DNA of 64,000 nt from Biomphalaria glabrata (lineage: Eukaryota; Mollusca; Gastropoda; Planorbidae): contig NC_074719.1 of NCBI RefSeq assembly GCF_947242115.1, positions 46,925,384 to 46,989,383 on the forward strand, written 5' to 3'. Position 1 is the first letter of the stretch. The number at the start of each line of letters is the position of its first letter. Below are positions 44,574 through 55,552 of the stretch, piece by piece. The position numbers were made by a program, and so were the translations under genes. Below the pieces are notes generated by a model. That model did not search any database and was not told where the DNA came from. It saw nothing but the letters and a program-made list of their open reading frames with translations.

Positions 44574-45050
44574 AATAATAAATATTGACTATTCAATCTG
44601 ATTCTACATTTATGTCAAACAATATTATGAATATAGTATAGATGTCTAGATATGCTAACTTAAATAGTTAGAATATAGATCTAGAATCTAGTCTAGATTA
44701 GTTATTAGTAGATCTAGATCTAATCTAGGTCCAACAATAAAATTGATTCGGAATACCTTGAATTCATCCTTTGTGATTGTGTAAGCACTTTCAGTAGAAC
44801 AAGATTATAAGTGAAGAGATCTGGATAACACAAGGAGGGCAGCAAATCATTTTCTTTATTACGCTGGCTTGCTTTCAAAGTGTAAGAATTAATATTTGTT
44901 TCTGACTATATCATTCTTTGCTCGACTTATCCATGGTAAGTGCCTAAAAGCTTGTGTTGACTGTGCATAGAAACCAGATTTTTACCAACAATATGTCTGC
45001 CGTGCCCTGATCACATGACTATGTCTACCTACCTAAAGGTTCCTGATGTG
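44574..45050. other. spacer
   Basis: TAGATCTAG words at 44640-44730. No gene seen. Confidence 0.5.
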
Positions 45051-45052
45051 AT

Positions 45053-45185
45053 GGGGAAGGTAAAGGCGGCTGGTTGTTGTGCTGGCAACCTCATTAACCA
45101 TGGGCCACAGAAACAGATGACCTTTACATCCTCAGCCCCCTAGATTGTAAGGTCTGAAAGGGGAACTTTACTTTGATTTACTTTA
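45053..45185 (+). mobile_element. SINE family B, 3' half
   Basis: TGATGGGGAAGGTAAAGGCG, GTTGTTGTGCTGGCAACCTC, GGCCACAGAAACAGATGACC and AAGGTCTGAAAGGGGAACTT match the 3' half and tail of family B. Confidence 0.7.
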
Positions 45186-45287
45186 GTGGGAAAAAAAAAG
45201 TTTCTTCTTCCCTTTTTTATTCATTAAACACTGTTTTCTTTTCACTCAAAGAACTTGTAGGACTACTTTTAGCCTAATCAATTTGAT

Positions 45288-45425
45288 GGAGGCGTGGTGG
45301 CTGAGTGGTAAAGCTCTTGACTTCCATACTGGGGGTCCCTGCTATGAATCCTAGTGAAGACTGGGATTTCTAATTTCTTCTTCTTTGGGCACCTCTGAGT
45401 CCTCCCAGCTCTAATGCCCAATCCA
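45288..45425 (+). mobile_element. SINE family B, 5' half
   Basis: GGAGGCGTGGTGGCTGAGTG, GTAAAGCTCTTGACTTCC (A box), CTATGAATCCTAGTGAAGAC and GGGCACCTCTGAGTCC. It stops after CTCTAATG. Confidence 0.8.
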
Positions 45426-45539
45426 TGGTTCAACAAATTTAAAGATCTTACATGGCAGTATGAATAAAATGACAGTCTATAAAGTCAACTAAAAAAAAGT
45501 GAAATTGTACAAGATATAAAATGGAAATATTAATTTGGA

Positions 45540-45730
45540 GCAAGTCACAACATTTTGAAATAGAAATGTACCAGCTACAACTCGCTAGATGCAGTGGATA
45601 CAAAATCACAAAATTTTGAAATAGAAATGTACCAGCTACAACACGCTAAATGCAGTAGATACCAAATCACAACATTTTGAAATAGAAATGTACCAGCTAC
45701 AACACACTAGATGAAGTGGATACCAAATCA
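45540..45730 (+). repeat. 63-bp tandem repeat, three copies
   Basis: AATCACAACATTTTGAAATA, GAAATGTACCAGCTACAAC, CGCTAGATGCAGTGGATAC recurs at about 45543, 45606 and 45669. A partial fourth copy is at 45825-45875, within the start of the LINE piece. Confidence 0.85.
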
Positions 45731-45859
45731 CATCAGTGTAACTGGCAACTCAGATGTAGACTTCTTGGACAACCAGGGAAGGCTAACACCAACCACCTAG
45801 CAGGCTGTGAGCTTCAATCAGCTAATTACATTTTGAAAAAGAAATTTACCAGCTACATC

Positions 45860-46707
45860 ACTCTAGAACACAGGACTCTACAACATAGGATTCAGCAGTC
45901 AATTCTACAGAAAATAGACAAAGTAAAAAAGTAAAACAAAAACCTAACTCCAAACAATAAAAACAACAACCTTCAAAGCAATGGAAGAGATCAGTTTTTC
46001 CCTGGTTTCTCTGGACAAAATAAGAGAAATAATAATCCTTACTCAGTTTACTAAAATGGAAACCTAAGAGAGCTTCCCACTCAAAACTTAAACCCACAAG
46101 TCTGGCACTCAAAATTAACTGAAAATACCTCATTTCATACGAGAATCTCAAACAAAGAAACACTGCTTATAAAATATAATTTATGAATTAGTTAAACAGT
46201 GCAATGACTCTCTTCCCTGGGACCTAAGCTCTCTTTCTGCTATAACCAAAAAAAAATCTTATCACAATCAGAAAGATCTCAAGGAAGAAATCTAATATAC
46301 CAATAACCAGTGGGTCAATTATACAGATGGCTCATCTCAAGAATCCACCGGTAACGGAGGAGATGTCTTATGCAATGAATGGCTCAATTGAGAAAGATTA
46401 GAAAAGTTAATAGCCACTGGCGATCTCTCAGACAGCCACTGAGCAGAAAGGGGAGTATTAGAACCAGCAGCTACCACACTAATCAACCATCCACCTGTGA
46501 ACAGCCAGATTTTCTTTCTAAGGAATACCAAAAACATTTCTTTCCTATCTTTCAAAAAATCTGATGTCTCCTCTATCAAACAAGTCAAGACAGCTCTTAT
46601 AAATCTCAACAATAATAGCAAAAAAACTGTTCTCCAATGGATCCCAGGCACACTTTCGTATAGAGGAGATGAACAAGCTGACACTGCCAAAATGGGAGAA
46701 TAAGTAA
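45860..46707 (+). mobile_element. RNase H-type LINE, older copy, 5' piece
   Basis: Plus-strand codons parallel the LINE at 38837-40961: a segment like LRKIDKV, SLDK.REI.ILTQFTK, YTDGSSQESTGNGG, LSDSH.AERG, LINLNNNSKKTVLQWIPG and GDEQADTAK. Many substitutions, stops and indels show that this copy is considerably older. It is followed by a SINE and then resumes. Confidence 0.75.
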
Positions 46708-46724
46708 GCAGTCTTAAATTCCAT

Positions 46725-47010
46725 GGAAGGTGCAGTGGCTAAGCGGTAAAACACTTGGCTACTGAACTGGGGTGCAGGGTTCGAATTCTGGTAAGACTGG
46801 GGTTTTTAATTTCACGATCTTTGGGCGCCTCTGAGTCCACCTAGCTCTAATGGGTACCTGACATTAATTGGGGAAAAGTAATGACAGTTGGTCATTCTGC
46901 TGGCCACATGACACCCTCGTTAACAGTAGGCCACAGAAACAGATGAGCTTTACATCATCTGCCCTATAGACCACAAGGTCTGAAAGGGGTACTTTACTTT
47001 TTCTTTTCTT
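46725..47010 (+). mobile_element. SINE family B, copy 8, near full length
   Basis: GGAAGGTGCAGTGGCTAAGC, GGGTTCGAATTCTGG (B box), TTTGGGCGCCTCTGAGTCCA, GACATTAATTGGGGAAAAGT and AAGGTCTGAAAGGGGTACTT then a T-rich tail. It sits between two pieces of one LINE copy. Confidence 0.85.
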
Positions 47011-47014
47011 AAAT

Positions 47015-47340
47015 TCCACTATATCCGGAAGAGAAAAAGAAAAAGAGAGTAGTATAAACCAAAAATATAACAGTTGTTGCTCAAACATCAGGATCAAGGA
47101 TGCATGTTACATTCTATCAGGACACAGTCAATGAATTATTTTTCACCTTTGAATAGGGCACAACATAATGAGTTAACACTTATTCTGGATGTTGAAACCA
47201 GTGAAACATGCCTTGTAGAGTTCCTCCAAAGAACATATTGCCTTGTTTTATCGTGAGACCCAAACAAAATACTGGCCCCCAGCAGTCCTTTAGAATAAAA
47301 ATTGTATGGAAAGCTGCCTGATCTGAAAAGAATGGAGTTC
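47015..47340 (+). mobile_element. RNase H-type LINE, older copy, 3' piece
   Basis: TCTATCAGGACACAGTCAAT parallels the RTGHN.M segment. CATGCCTTGTAGAGTTCCTC parallels the CPCGVSPEN segment. ACTGGCCCCCAGCAG and GTATGGAAAGCTGCCTGATC parallel the end of the LINE ORF. It probably continues the piece that stops at 46707. Confidence 0.6.
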
Positions 47341-47344
47341 GTCT

Positions 47345-47348
<4 letters not shown>

Positions 47349-47408
<60 letters not shown>
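47349..47408. repeat. (AT)n microsatellite
   Basis: Thirty or so uninterrupted TA dinucleotides. Confidence 0.95.
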
Positions 47409-47411
<3 letters not shown>

Positions 47412-47677
47412 GATGTAATATTTAAGTTAAACTTTTGTCACACAGTCTCATATTTGTTTATATTGACTTTAGTATTCACATTTATTCAAATAAAATAGCT
47501 GTATATATTCTACATTTATCCTTAAAATGTTGTGCACTTTTGGTCACTAGTTCAAAAGTTTGCTGTGTTAAAGGCTATAACTAGGCCTACTCATGTGGCT
47601 CACATTGAGTTAAAATCAGACATTGTAATCCTTTTTGTGTGTGTCTACATCCTCTTATTGTTTATTTGTGTTTTCAG

Positions 47678-47827
47678 GTGGCGATTTTATTGTTTACCAT
47701 GGAGTTGTCTACTTTTCAAATTTTACTGACCAAGTTTTTTACAGTGACTGATCCATCAGCAGTTTCCGAAGCAGTAACTGATATCTCAAAAAAATATTGC
47801 TTTGCTGATGGTGTCTGGTCACCCTAG
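47678..47827 (+). pseudogene. exon resembling an S9-family peptidase propeller
   Basis: The acceptor TTTGTGTTTTCAG ends at 47677 and the donor GTAATC starts at 47828, bounding 150 bp. The first part reads GGDFIVYHGVVYFSNFTDQV. After a one-base slip in a T run the rest reads FTVTDPSAVSEAVTDISKK, YCFADGVWSP. This resembles the segment GGG.F.V..GVVYFSNF.DQRLYR..RYADG in the beta-propeller of bacterial-like prolyl-oligopeptidase family (S9) proteins. No neighbouring exon was recognised on either side. The slip may be a sequencing error in a homopolymer or a sign that this is a gene fragment. Confidence 0.5.
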
Positions 47828-48485
47828 GTAATCTTTCTCTTTTTCTTTTAATATGTAAAGAAAATTATATGTATGTATTTTTTTTATATAGAAATGGATA
47901 CTTTTTGTCTAAGGTGGATACTATTTGTCTAAGGTGGATACTGTTTGTCTAAGGTGGATGTGTTTGACCATGGTGGATAAAACAGAGCTTGATCTTTGCA
48001 GAAGCTGTAGAACACCTTTCCACCATGGGAACCATAAATTTAAATGAAAGTGTTCAGATTTTATCCATGATCACCTGTCCAAAGATTTGAAGTATCACAC
48101 TCAATGATCTATTTAAACAAATAAAAAGAACTCTACTGTTTAACCACAAATCTTAATGAAATTTGCAAAGACCTTCACATAATCCCTGTTGGTTTTTATT
48201 ATCTTTTTAATATGTTTAATTTGTTGATTTTTACTTGAAAAATTTGTAGTTTTGGATACTGGATAGACAACACACATACCCACATTCTCATTATAAAATC
48301 ATTAGTTTCTACTTTTGGACATTATGACAAATAATATAATCCATTAGCTTTGTGGCGGTATTAAAATGCCCTATAAAAAGGAACTTGATTCAAGAAACAC
48401 AAGGAAGGGAAAAGAGAAATCTATTGTACATAAGTAAGAAGTAATGGGATGCAGTATGCACAGTGGATATTAATTTAAAAAAAGT
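47828..48485. other. AT-rich spacer or intron
   Basis: A short direct repeat (GGTGGATACT.TTTGTCTAA) is repeated about three times at 47893-47965. Nothing else seen. Confidence 0.5.
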
Positions 48486-48715
48486 AAAGTTTACCTTTCA
48501 GACCTTGCGATCTATGGAGCAAATGATGTCAAGGTTATGTTTCTATGGCTAGTGGTTAATGAGCAGGTCGTCATGTGTCCAGCACAATGACTAACCGCCT
48601 TAATTTTCACCACCTAAAATCAGTTACCCATTAGAGTTGGGTGACTGAGGGGCACCCTAAAAATTCAAAATCCCAATCTTCATTTAGGTTCAAACCCAGG
48701 ACCCCATTGTTTTCC
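48486..48715 (-). mobile_element. SINE family B, copy 9
   Basis: Minus orientation: AAAGTTTACCTTTCAGACCT, TGCGATCTATGGAGCAAATG, GTCATGTGTCCAGCACAATG and CCCATTAGAGTTGGGTGACT. Confidence 0.8.
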
Positions 48716-49055
48716 TATGAGGTACACAAATCATTTAGCCGACAAAAAAATCAAAATATTGATATAGAAGCGAAATGAAAAATGACTGAGCTTTTGGCCC
48801 ATGACTTTGAAATGCTAATATTTAATATCTATGTAAACTTGTTTATGTTTGCAGAGGATCAACAGGATTTGTTCATTGAAAGACACTTGAAGATGTAGGC
48901 AGTTAAAGCAAAAGGACTTCTTGCAATGTTTGTTTCAAGGTAATGTTTTATAGACATAACATTTAGCATCCTTTTTATTTATGAAAGCAGTAAAAGAGTT
49001 TTTTTTCTTTTCTGAAGGGGGGGGGGATTTTTGTGTAATTCTGTTTGTGGTAAAA
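48716..49055. other. spacer with an exon-like stretch
   Basis: A stretch at 48856-48940 has an acceptor-like TTTGCAG and a donor-like GTAATG, but it holds a stop in the best frame and no recognised homology. Confidence 0.3.
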
Positions 49056-49059
49056 AAAA

Positions 49060-49290
49060 AAAATAAAGTTCCCCTTTCCAATCTTTTGTCTATAGGGCAG
49101 ATGATGTAAAGGTCATCTGATTCTGTGGCCTATGGCTAACGAGGGTGTCATGTGGCCAACAAAATGACCAACTGCCTTTACTTTTTCCCCAACTAATGTC
49201 AGGTACCCATTAGAGCTGGGATTCATACCCTGGACCCCCAGTTCAGAAGCTAAGCGCCTTACCACTCAGCCACCGCACCTCCCTGTTTGT
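49060..49290 (-). mobile_element. SINE family B, copy 10
   Basis: Minus orientation: AAAGTTCCCCTTTCCAATCT, ATAGGGCAGATGATGTAAAG, CCCCAACTAATGTCAGGTAC and CTTACCACTCAGCCACCGCA. Confidence 0.85.
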
Positions 49291-49499
49291 GGTAATCAGG
49301 CTATTTTATCTTGATAGGCTATAAATATAAGTGTAAAATATTTTTTAATGTGTATAAGATGCATCTCCAGATAAAGGTGCTACAACTGACCAAATTAAAA
49401 AAAATTCATATGTAAAGATAAACTAAATCATGAATAGTGATGTGCCTTTAGAACTGTTTCATGGGAGAAAAACATCTAAAATCATTTTTTTTTCCGCAG

Positions 49500-49775
49500 G
49501 ACCAGACTCAAGAGAATTCGACAACATATGTATCAGAAGATCAAAATCAGAAACTGAAATCTGCCCATGTAGAGTGTCACCAGAGAATGTTGACCATCTC
49601 CTCCAAAATTGCTCTCTTTACCAAGAGGCTGTACATGACACTGGCCCCAAAACACCCCAATAGAAAGAAAACTATATGGAGAGTTCCCTGATTTGGAAAT
49701 CACTGCAAAAATAATCTCATATACTGGTCCAGTCATCTGAATGCTCCAATAAAAAAATGAGAAGGAAGAAGAAAG
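49500..49775 (+). mobile_element. RNase H-type LINE, 3' end fragment
   Basis: Codons read SETEICPCRVSPENVDHLLQ, NCSLYQEA and later LIS.TGPVI, matching CPCGVSPENADHVLQNCSLY of the LINE at 38837. It ends in a GAAGGAAGAAGAAAGAAG tail, confirming a true 3' end. Confidence 0.85.
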
Positions 49776-50519
49776 AAGATTGTATGTACCATTTTTGTTT
49801 GAGGATGGGGAGAAAAGTGATCTTAGAATTCAAACACCAAAAGTATGTGTCTTTATGAATTCAATGTAATTGATACTGGGCTTTTTGGGCTGAAAATAAA
49901 ATGCAAAAAATTTTATTGGACTTGCAGAAAAAAAAAGAGTTTTTAGCCAAAATAAACAATGTATAGCCTGAGAACAAATCAGGGGGAAGAACCAAGGGTA
50001 ATGCTAGTATACTATAGAAGTATCTTTTTTTATCCTTGCAACTTCACTGATGCATAACAGTGTCACAAACTGTTTGTTAATGTGATATGAAACATAATTT
50101 TTTTATTTTTTTTGTTACACATATAATCACTCTAAAAAAATTATTTCTAAAATAGATAACTGTCTCTAGTAACCTGCTAGTGGACCATGACCAACCTTTT
50201 TCTATCTTGCTTTGTATGTTATAAACTTTCCTAGATTTGACTTTAAATTGTTGATCTAGACATGTCAGTTATGCTATAGGCTACTTTTAATTGCATATGT
50301 TAGACAAAAATTGTGAAAACAAGAGTACATAACATTTTCTAAAGAAATTTTCAATATTTTGCATTTTGAGGGGAGCAACATGGCTATTGAAAAGCAGAGA
50401 CCATACAAACCTCATTAGATGAAGAGTTTTATTTTGTTGGTAAAGTCCTTGGTTTTGAGCCAGCAGAGAAACATAGAAAGGTAATTTGTCAACATTTCAG
50501 ATTTATCACTTATAGAAAA
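49776..50519. other. AT-rich spacer
   Basis: No gene or known repeat recognised. Confidence 0.45.
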
Positions 50520-50681
50520 GCAGAAAAGCTTTGATGGGCAGCATCTCTGTTGACCCAATGATCCATCCAACTTATGAAACAAGTGATGGTGAAGATGTTC
50601 ATTACAGTGCTAATGTCTGGGAACACTTAAAGACTTACATTTTTAGTTCATGCTTTTCAAAATTTGGTGATGAAAGCTGAA
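50520..50681 (+). other. unassigned exon-like open stretch
   Basis: After an AG at 50500, one frame reads SRKALMGSISVDPMIHPTYE, TSDGEDVHYSANVWEHLKTY, IFSSCFSKFGDES, then TGA at about 50679. Codon use and composition look more protein-like than the surroundings, but I do not recognise a family. It may be the last exon of an unknown gene or a chance frame. Confidence 0.3.
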
Positions 50682-50744
50682 TTGAAGCCTTCATCTCTGG
50701 CCAATAGTCATGCTGTTTATTATTGCTGGTATTATTATTGCTTT

Positions 50745-51200
50745 TGATTAGCACAACTTCCATGCTCCTATAGCAAGCACAGTGCATTCTGGGTCAATAT
50801 CTTTTGTTGAGATATGGGGGGATATGGAGGATATCTGTGAGTCCTTCCATTAGGTTCTTAGCAAGCACAACTTCCATGCTCCTATAGCAAGCACAGTGCA
50901 TTCTGGGTCAATATCTTTTGTTGATATATGAGGGGGGGGAGGATATCTGTGAGTCCTTCCTTTAGGCTCTTAGCATGCACAACTTCCATGCTCCTATAGC
51001 AAGCACAGTGCATTCTGGGTCAGTATCTTTTGTTGACATATGAGGGGATATGGAGGATATCTGTGAGTCCTTCCTTTAGGTTCTTAGCAAGCACAACTTC
51101 CATGCTCCTATAGCAAGCACAGTGCATTCTGGTTCAAGATCTTTTGTTGACATAAGAGGGGGGGGGGGAGGATATCTGTGAGTCCTTCCTTTAGGCTCTC
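50745..51200. repeat. 110-bp minisatellite, four copies
   Basis: AGCACAACTTCCATGCTCCT, ATAGCAAGCACAGTGCATTC, TTTTGTTGA and GGATATCTGTGAGTCCTTCC recur four times with a variable G run in each unit. Confidence 0.9.
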
Positions 51201-51279
51201 AGCAAGCAAATCAAATCCATTAAAAATACATAGTTTACAATGTGATTTCAATTTAAGCTCTCCTCACTTAGATAGTCAA

Positions 51280-51605
51280 GCAGTTTATAGCTTAGCATTT
51301 ATACATTCAGTTTACAGCTTAGCATTTATTTATTTGGTTTAAAGCTTAGCCTTTATACATTTATTTTATAGCTTAGCATTTATACATTCAATTTATAGCT
51401 TAGAATTTATTTATTTGGTTTAAAGCTTAGCTTTTATACATTTATTTTATAGCCAAGCATTTATACATTCAGTTTATAGCTTAGAATTTACTTATTCAGC
51501 TTATGACTTAGCATTTATACATTAAGTTTATCACTTAGAATTGTACTCAGTTTATAGCTTAGCCTTTATACATTCAGTTTATAGCTTAACATTTATACAT
51601 TATCT
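51280..51605. repeat. short AT-rich tandem repeat
   Basis: Variants of TTTATAGCTTAGCATTTATA and CATTCAG recur about ten times at roughly 30-bp spacing. Confidence 0.85.
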
Positions 51606-52206
51606 GATCAACAAATATTTATTCTTTCAGCTCTATTTTGACAATATATAAAGAGTGACTTTAGCTCAACTCCTCACCAAGCTTTACAGTCTGTGACATT
51701 TTTTTGGTAAAACTTTTAATCAGATTTATGTGTGTATACTTAATTATGTTAACTACATTTATCAAGAATACTCAATTCATAAAAAGAAGCTGCTTTAAAG
51801 GATTAAAGATAACTTTGACCCTTTTGAGAAAACAAATTTAAACACAAGATTTTGAATTAATTTTGTAATTCTTTTATATTTTTTTTTTCTGAAAGCCACA
51901 TAACGACACAAGTATTTATTCAAGGTTTTGAATGTATGGTATACTGTTAGGTTTAGTATTGAGTCATTCAGTAAATTGTTTTTGTTTTGTGGTTTTTTAT
52001 AAATTAATAAATTGAAGTTTATATAATGTGTTATGCTTATATGTATGATTTTTTTTACTGATCTAAAGAAAGAAACTTGAGGATTTTAATTTTTATTCCT
52101 TTTGAAACATGTAAGGAATATTAGAACATTGGTTGGCAACATTATTAGTGTAAAAATGTATTTCACTTAGTAGCCAAGAATGCTTATAACTGAGATGACA
52201 TCAGTA
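51606..52206. other. AT-rich spacer
   Basis: No feature recognised. Confidence 0.45.
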
Positions 52207-52415
52207 ATTGTGGTTAACAAGGGTGCCATGTTGTCAGCACAATAACCAACCGCCTTTACTTTTCCTAACTCATATCAGGTACCCATTAGAGCTGGGTGGA
52301 CTCAAAGGCACCATAAGGATCCCAAAATTAAAATACCCGTCTTCACTAGGATTTGAACCCAGGGTCCTCCTGTTTGGAAGTCAAGTGCTTTACCACTCAG
52401 CCACATGCCTCCGTT
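52207..52415 (-). mobile_element. SINE family B, copy 11
   Basis: Minus orientation: GTGGTTAACAAGGGTGCCAT, GTACCCATTAGAGCTGGGTG, CGTCTTCACTAGGATTTGAA and GTGCTTTACCACTCAGCCAC. Confidence 0.85.
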
Positions 52416-52587
52416 AAAGGCTAGATTTTGTGACAATTATTTTTAGGAGAGAGAATGATGTATGCACAAAGTTGTAGCTTTTTTTTATTTTTATTAAATT
52501 TATTTGTATTTAACCACTGACTTATTCATCTCTGAATTGTCCAATTTAAGTTTGTAATCAGTTAGTGTTGACCTTGGCTTGATAGGC

Positions 52588-52836
52588 TAAAAGGATTAAC
52601 AATAATAATAATAATAATTATAGCTTGTATGTAGTGCTACTTTCATGCTTACAGCATGCTCAGAGTGCTGTGTTCCAATCTTATGTGTAGACCAGTAGGG
52701 GGGGGGGATTTGGGAGAGGGTTTTCCGTGCTGCCTTCGGGTACTCTGCTTGAGTCGTGTGTTGAACCTAGAGTCACCTTGATAGGTAGCCGAGCCAAGCC
52801 AAGTTCAAGCATACTTAGCCTCTTGACCACGCCTCC
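52588..52836 (-). mobile_element. SINE family C, copy 4
   Basis: Left end is (ATA)n. It is followed by TAGTGCTACTTTCATGC, ACAGCATGCTCAGAG, a G run, GGTTTTCCGTGCTGCCTTCG and the head AGCCTCTTGACCACGCC (minus-strand A box). The B-box region (GTGTTGAACCTAG) is partly preserved. Confidence 0.8.
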
Positions 52837-52854
52837 ACATTGAAATTAAATTGT

Positions 52855-53100
52855 AAATGTTAAATATTTTTAAAAATTTAATACAGAATTTGATATTTAT
52901 GAAATATTTAATACAGAATTTGATATTGATGAAAAATTTAATACAGAATTTGATATTGATTACAAAAAATAATACAGAATTTGATATTGATACCTGATAC
53001 CATTTCATTTGTGTGTGTGTTTCCAATAATAAAAAAATAACAAAAAATAATACAGAATTTGATATTGATACCATTTCATTTGTGTGTGTGTGTGTTTCCA
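52855..53100. repeat. 30-bp AT-rich tandem repeat
   Basis: AATACAGAATTTGATATTGA recurs about seven times, interspersed with two GTGTGTGTGTTTCCAATA blocks. Confidence 0.8.
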
Positions 53101-53394
53101 ATAGTATTTCTATGAATGTACAATTTATTCTCTAGATAAAGATTCATTTTCTGTTTTGTAAAGCAGCTCTCAATCCTCAGTGTTATGAACATAATGATAA
53201 CAGAGTCGAAAACCATGTCAGTTTAGTCTGGCTTTAATACACTGAATGACTACACAACACACATTTTGTGAACACATTCTTACGGACGAGTTACAATCAC
53301 ATGTAAACATAAGAACGAAAACCGATACAGCATATAATTTTCATAAGTGAAATTCTAAATTTACTGAACTAAACAGACTTCTAATTCAAAAACA
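53101..53394. other. spacer
   Basis: No gene seen. TGTTATGAACATAATGATAA at 53181 resembles the start of some dispersed elements, but no boundary can be set. Confidence 0.35.
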
Positions 53395-53585
53395 GACTTC
53401 AGCTTCACAGAACAGACTTCTATTTCACAGAACATTCTACTTCACAGAACAGACTTCTATTTCACAGAACATTCTACTTCACAGAACAGACTTCTATTTG
53501 ACAGAACATTCTACTTCACAGAACAGACTTCTATTTCACAGAACATTCTACTTCACAGAACAGACTTCTATTTGACAGAACAGGC
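53395..53585. repeat. 37-bp minisatellite, about five copies
   Basis: CAGACTTCTATTTCACAGAA followed by CATTCTACTTCACAGAA, repeated with TTTGACAGAA variants. Confidence 0.9.
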
Positions 53586-53739
53586 AAGGATAATAGAAGA
53601 AGAGATGTTAGTTTGTTAGTTCAACACTTTCAATGAAATTTAAGCCTCTTGTGTTGACATGTATGGAAAGGATTTTTTTTATTTTTACTTCAAGAAATCT
53701 AAAATTTCCTAATATAGAGTTGCCTGACTACTATAGGCT

Positions 53740-55552
53740 TTGCACTGTCATCACTGCCCACTTCCATCCATGTGTCTTATATTGCTTTGCACTGTCATCA
53801 CTGACCACTTCCCTCCCCTGTGGCTTGTAAATACTTTGCACTGTCATCACTGCCCACTTCCCTCCCCTGTGGCTTGTAAATGCTTTGCACTGTCATATTG
53901 CCCACTTCCCTCCCTTGTGGCTTGTAAATGCTTTGCACTGTCATATTGCCCACTTCCCTCCCTTGTGGCTTGTAAATGCTTTGCACTGTCATCACTGCCC
54001 ACTTCCCTTTCCTGTGGCTTGCAGATGCTTTGCACTGTCATCACTGCCCACTTCCCTCCCCTGTGTCTTGTAAATGCTTTGCACTGTCATCACTGCCCAC
54101 TTCCCTCCCCTGTGGCTTGCAGATACTTTGCACTGTCATCACAGCCCACTTCCCTCCCCTGTGTCTTGTAAATACTTTGCACTGTCATCACTGCCCACTT
54201 CCCTCCCCTGTGGCTTGTTAATGCTTTGCACTGTCATCACTGCCCACTTCCCTCCCCTGTGGCTTGTAAATGCTTTGCACTGTCATCACTGCCCACTTCC
54301 CTCCCCTGTGGCTTGCAGATGCTTTGCACTGTCATCACTGCCCACTTCCCTCCCCTGTGTCTTATAAATGCTTTGCACTGTCATCACTGCCCACTTCCCT
54401 TCCCTGTGGCTTGCAGATACTTTGCACTGTCATCACTGCCCACTTCCCTTTCCTGTGGCTTGCAGATGCTTTGCACTGTCATCACTGCCCACTTCCCTCC
54501 CCTGTGGCTTGTAAATGCTTTGCACTGTCATCACTGCCCACTTCCCTCCCCTGTGGCTTGCAGATACTTTGCACTGTCATCACAGCCCACTTCCCTCCCC
54601 TGTGGCTTGTAAATACTTTGCACTGTCATCACTACCCACTTCCCTTCCCTGTGGCTTGTAAATGCTTTGCACTGTCATCACTGCCCACTTCCCTCCCCTG
54701 TGGCTTGTAAATGCTTTGCACTGTCATCACTGCCCACTTCCCTCCCCTGTGGCTTGTAAATGCTTTGCACTGTCATCACTGCCCACTTCCCTCCCCTGTG
54801 GCTTGCAGATGCTTTGCACTGTCATCACTGCCCACTTCCCTCCCCTGTGGCTTGTAAATACTTTGCACTGTCATCACTGTCCACTTCCCTCCCCTGTGGC
54901 TTGCAGATGCTTTGCACTGTCATCACTGCCCACTTCCCTCCCCTGTGGCTTGCAGATACTTTGCACTGTCATCACTGCCCACTTCCCTCCCCTGTGGCTT
55001 GTTAATGCTTTGCACTGTCATCACTGCCCACTTCCCTTCCCTGTGGCTTGTAAATGCTTTGCACTGTCATCACTGCCCACTTCTTTCCCCTGTGTCTTGT
55101 AAATGCTTTGCACTGTCATCACTGCCCACTTCCCTCCCCTGTGGCTTGCAGATACTTTGCACTGTCATCACTGCCCACTTCCCTCCCCTGTGGCTTGCAG
55201 ATGCTTTGCACTGTCATCACTGCCCACTTCCCTCCCCTGTGTCTTGTAAATACTTTGCACTGTCATCACTGCCCACTTCCCTCCCCTGTGGCTTGTAAAT
55301 GCTTTGCACTGTCATCACTGCCCACTTCCCTCCCCTGTGTCTTATAAATGCTTTGCACTGTCATCACTGCCCACTTCCCTACCCTGTGGCTTGCAGATAC
55401 TTTGCACTGTCATCACTGCCCACTTCCATCCCCTGTGGCTTGTAAATGCTTTGCACTGTCATCACTGCCCACTTCCCTCCCCTGTGGCTTGCAGATGCTT
55501 TGCACTGTCATCACTGCCCACTTCCCTCCCCTGTGGCTTGTAAATGCTTTGT
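53740..55552. repeat. 49-bp minisatellite, about 37 copies
   Basis: Unit CTTTGCACTGTCATCACTGC, CCACTTCCCTCCCCTGTGGC, TTGTAAATG. The main variants are TGTAAATG, TGCAGATG, TGTTAATG and GTGTCTTG. The unit has few stops, so three overlapping plus frames stay open. These are repeat artefacts, not genes. The pyrimidine-rich composition contrasts sharply with the flanks. Confidence 0.97.

Noticed and set aside
45288-45345. tRNA gene (A- and B-box-like sequence)
   Set aside because: It belongs to the SINE B family. It cannot fold into a complete cloverleaf and is followed by the SINE body.
53740-55552. Many overlapping 65-146-codon open frames
   Set aside because: The 49-bp minisatellite lacks stops in several frames, so every frame gives similar peptides. 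No gene is implied.
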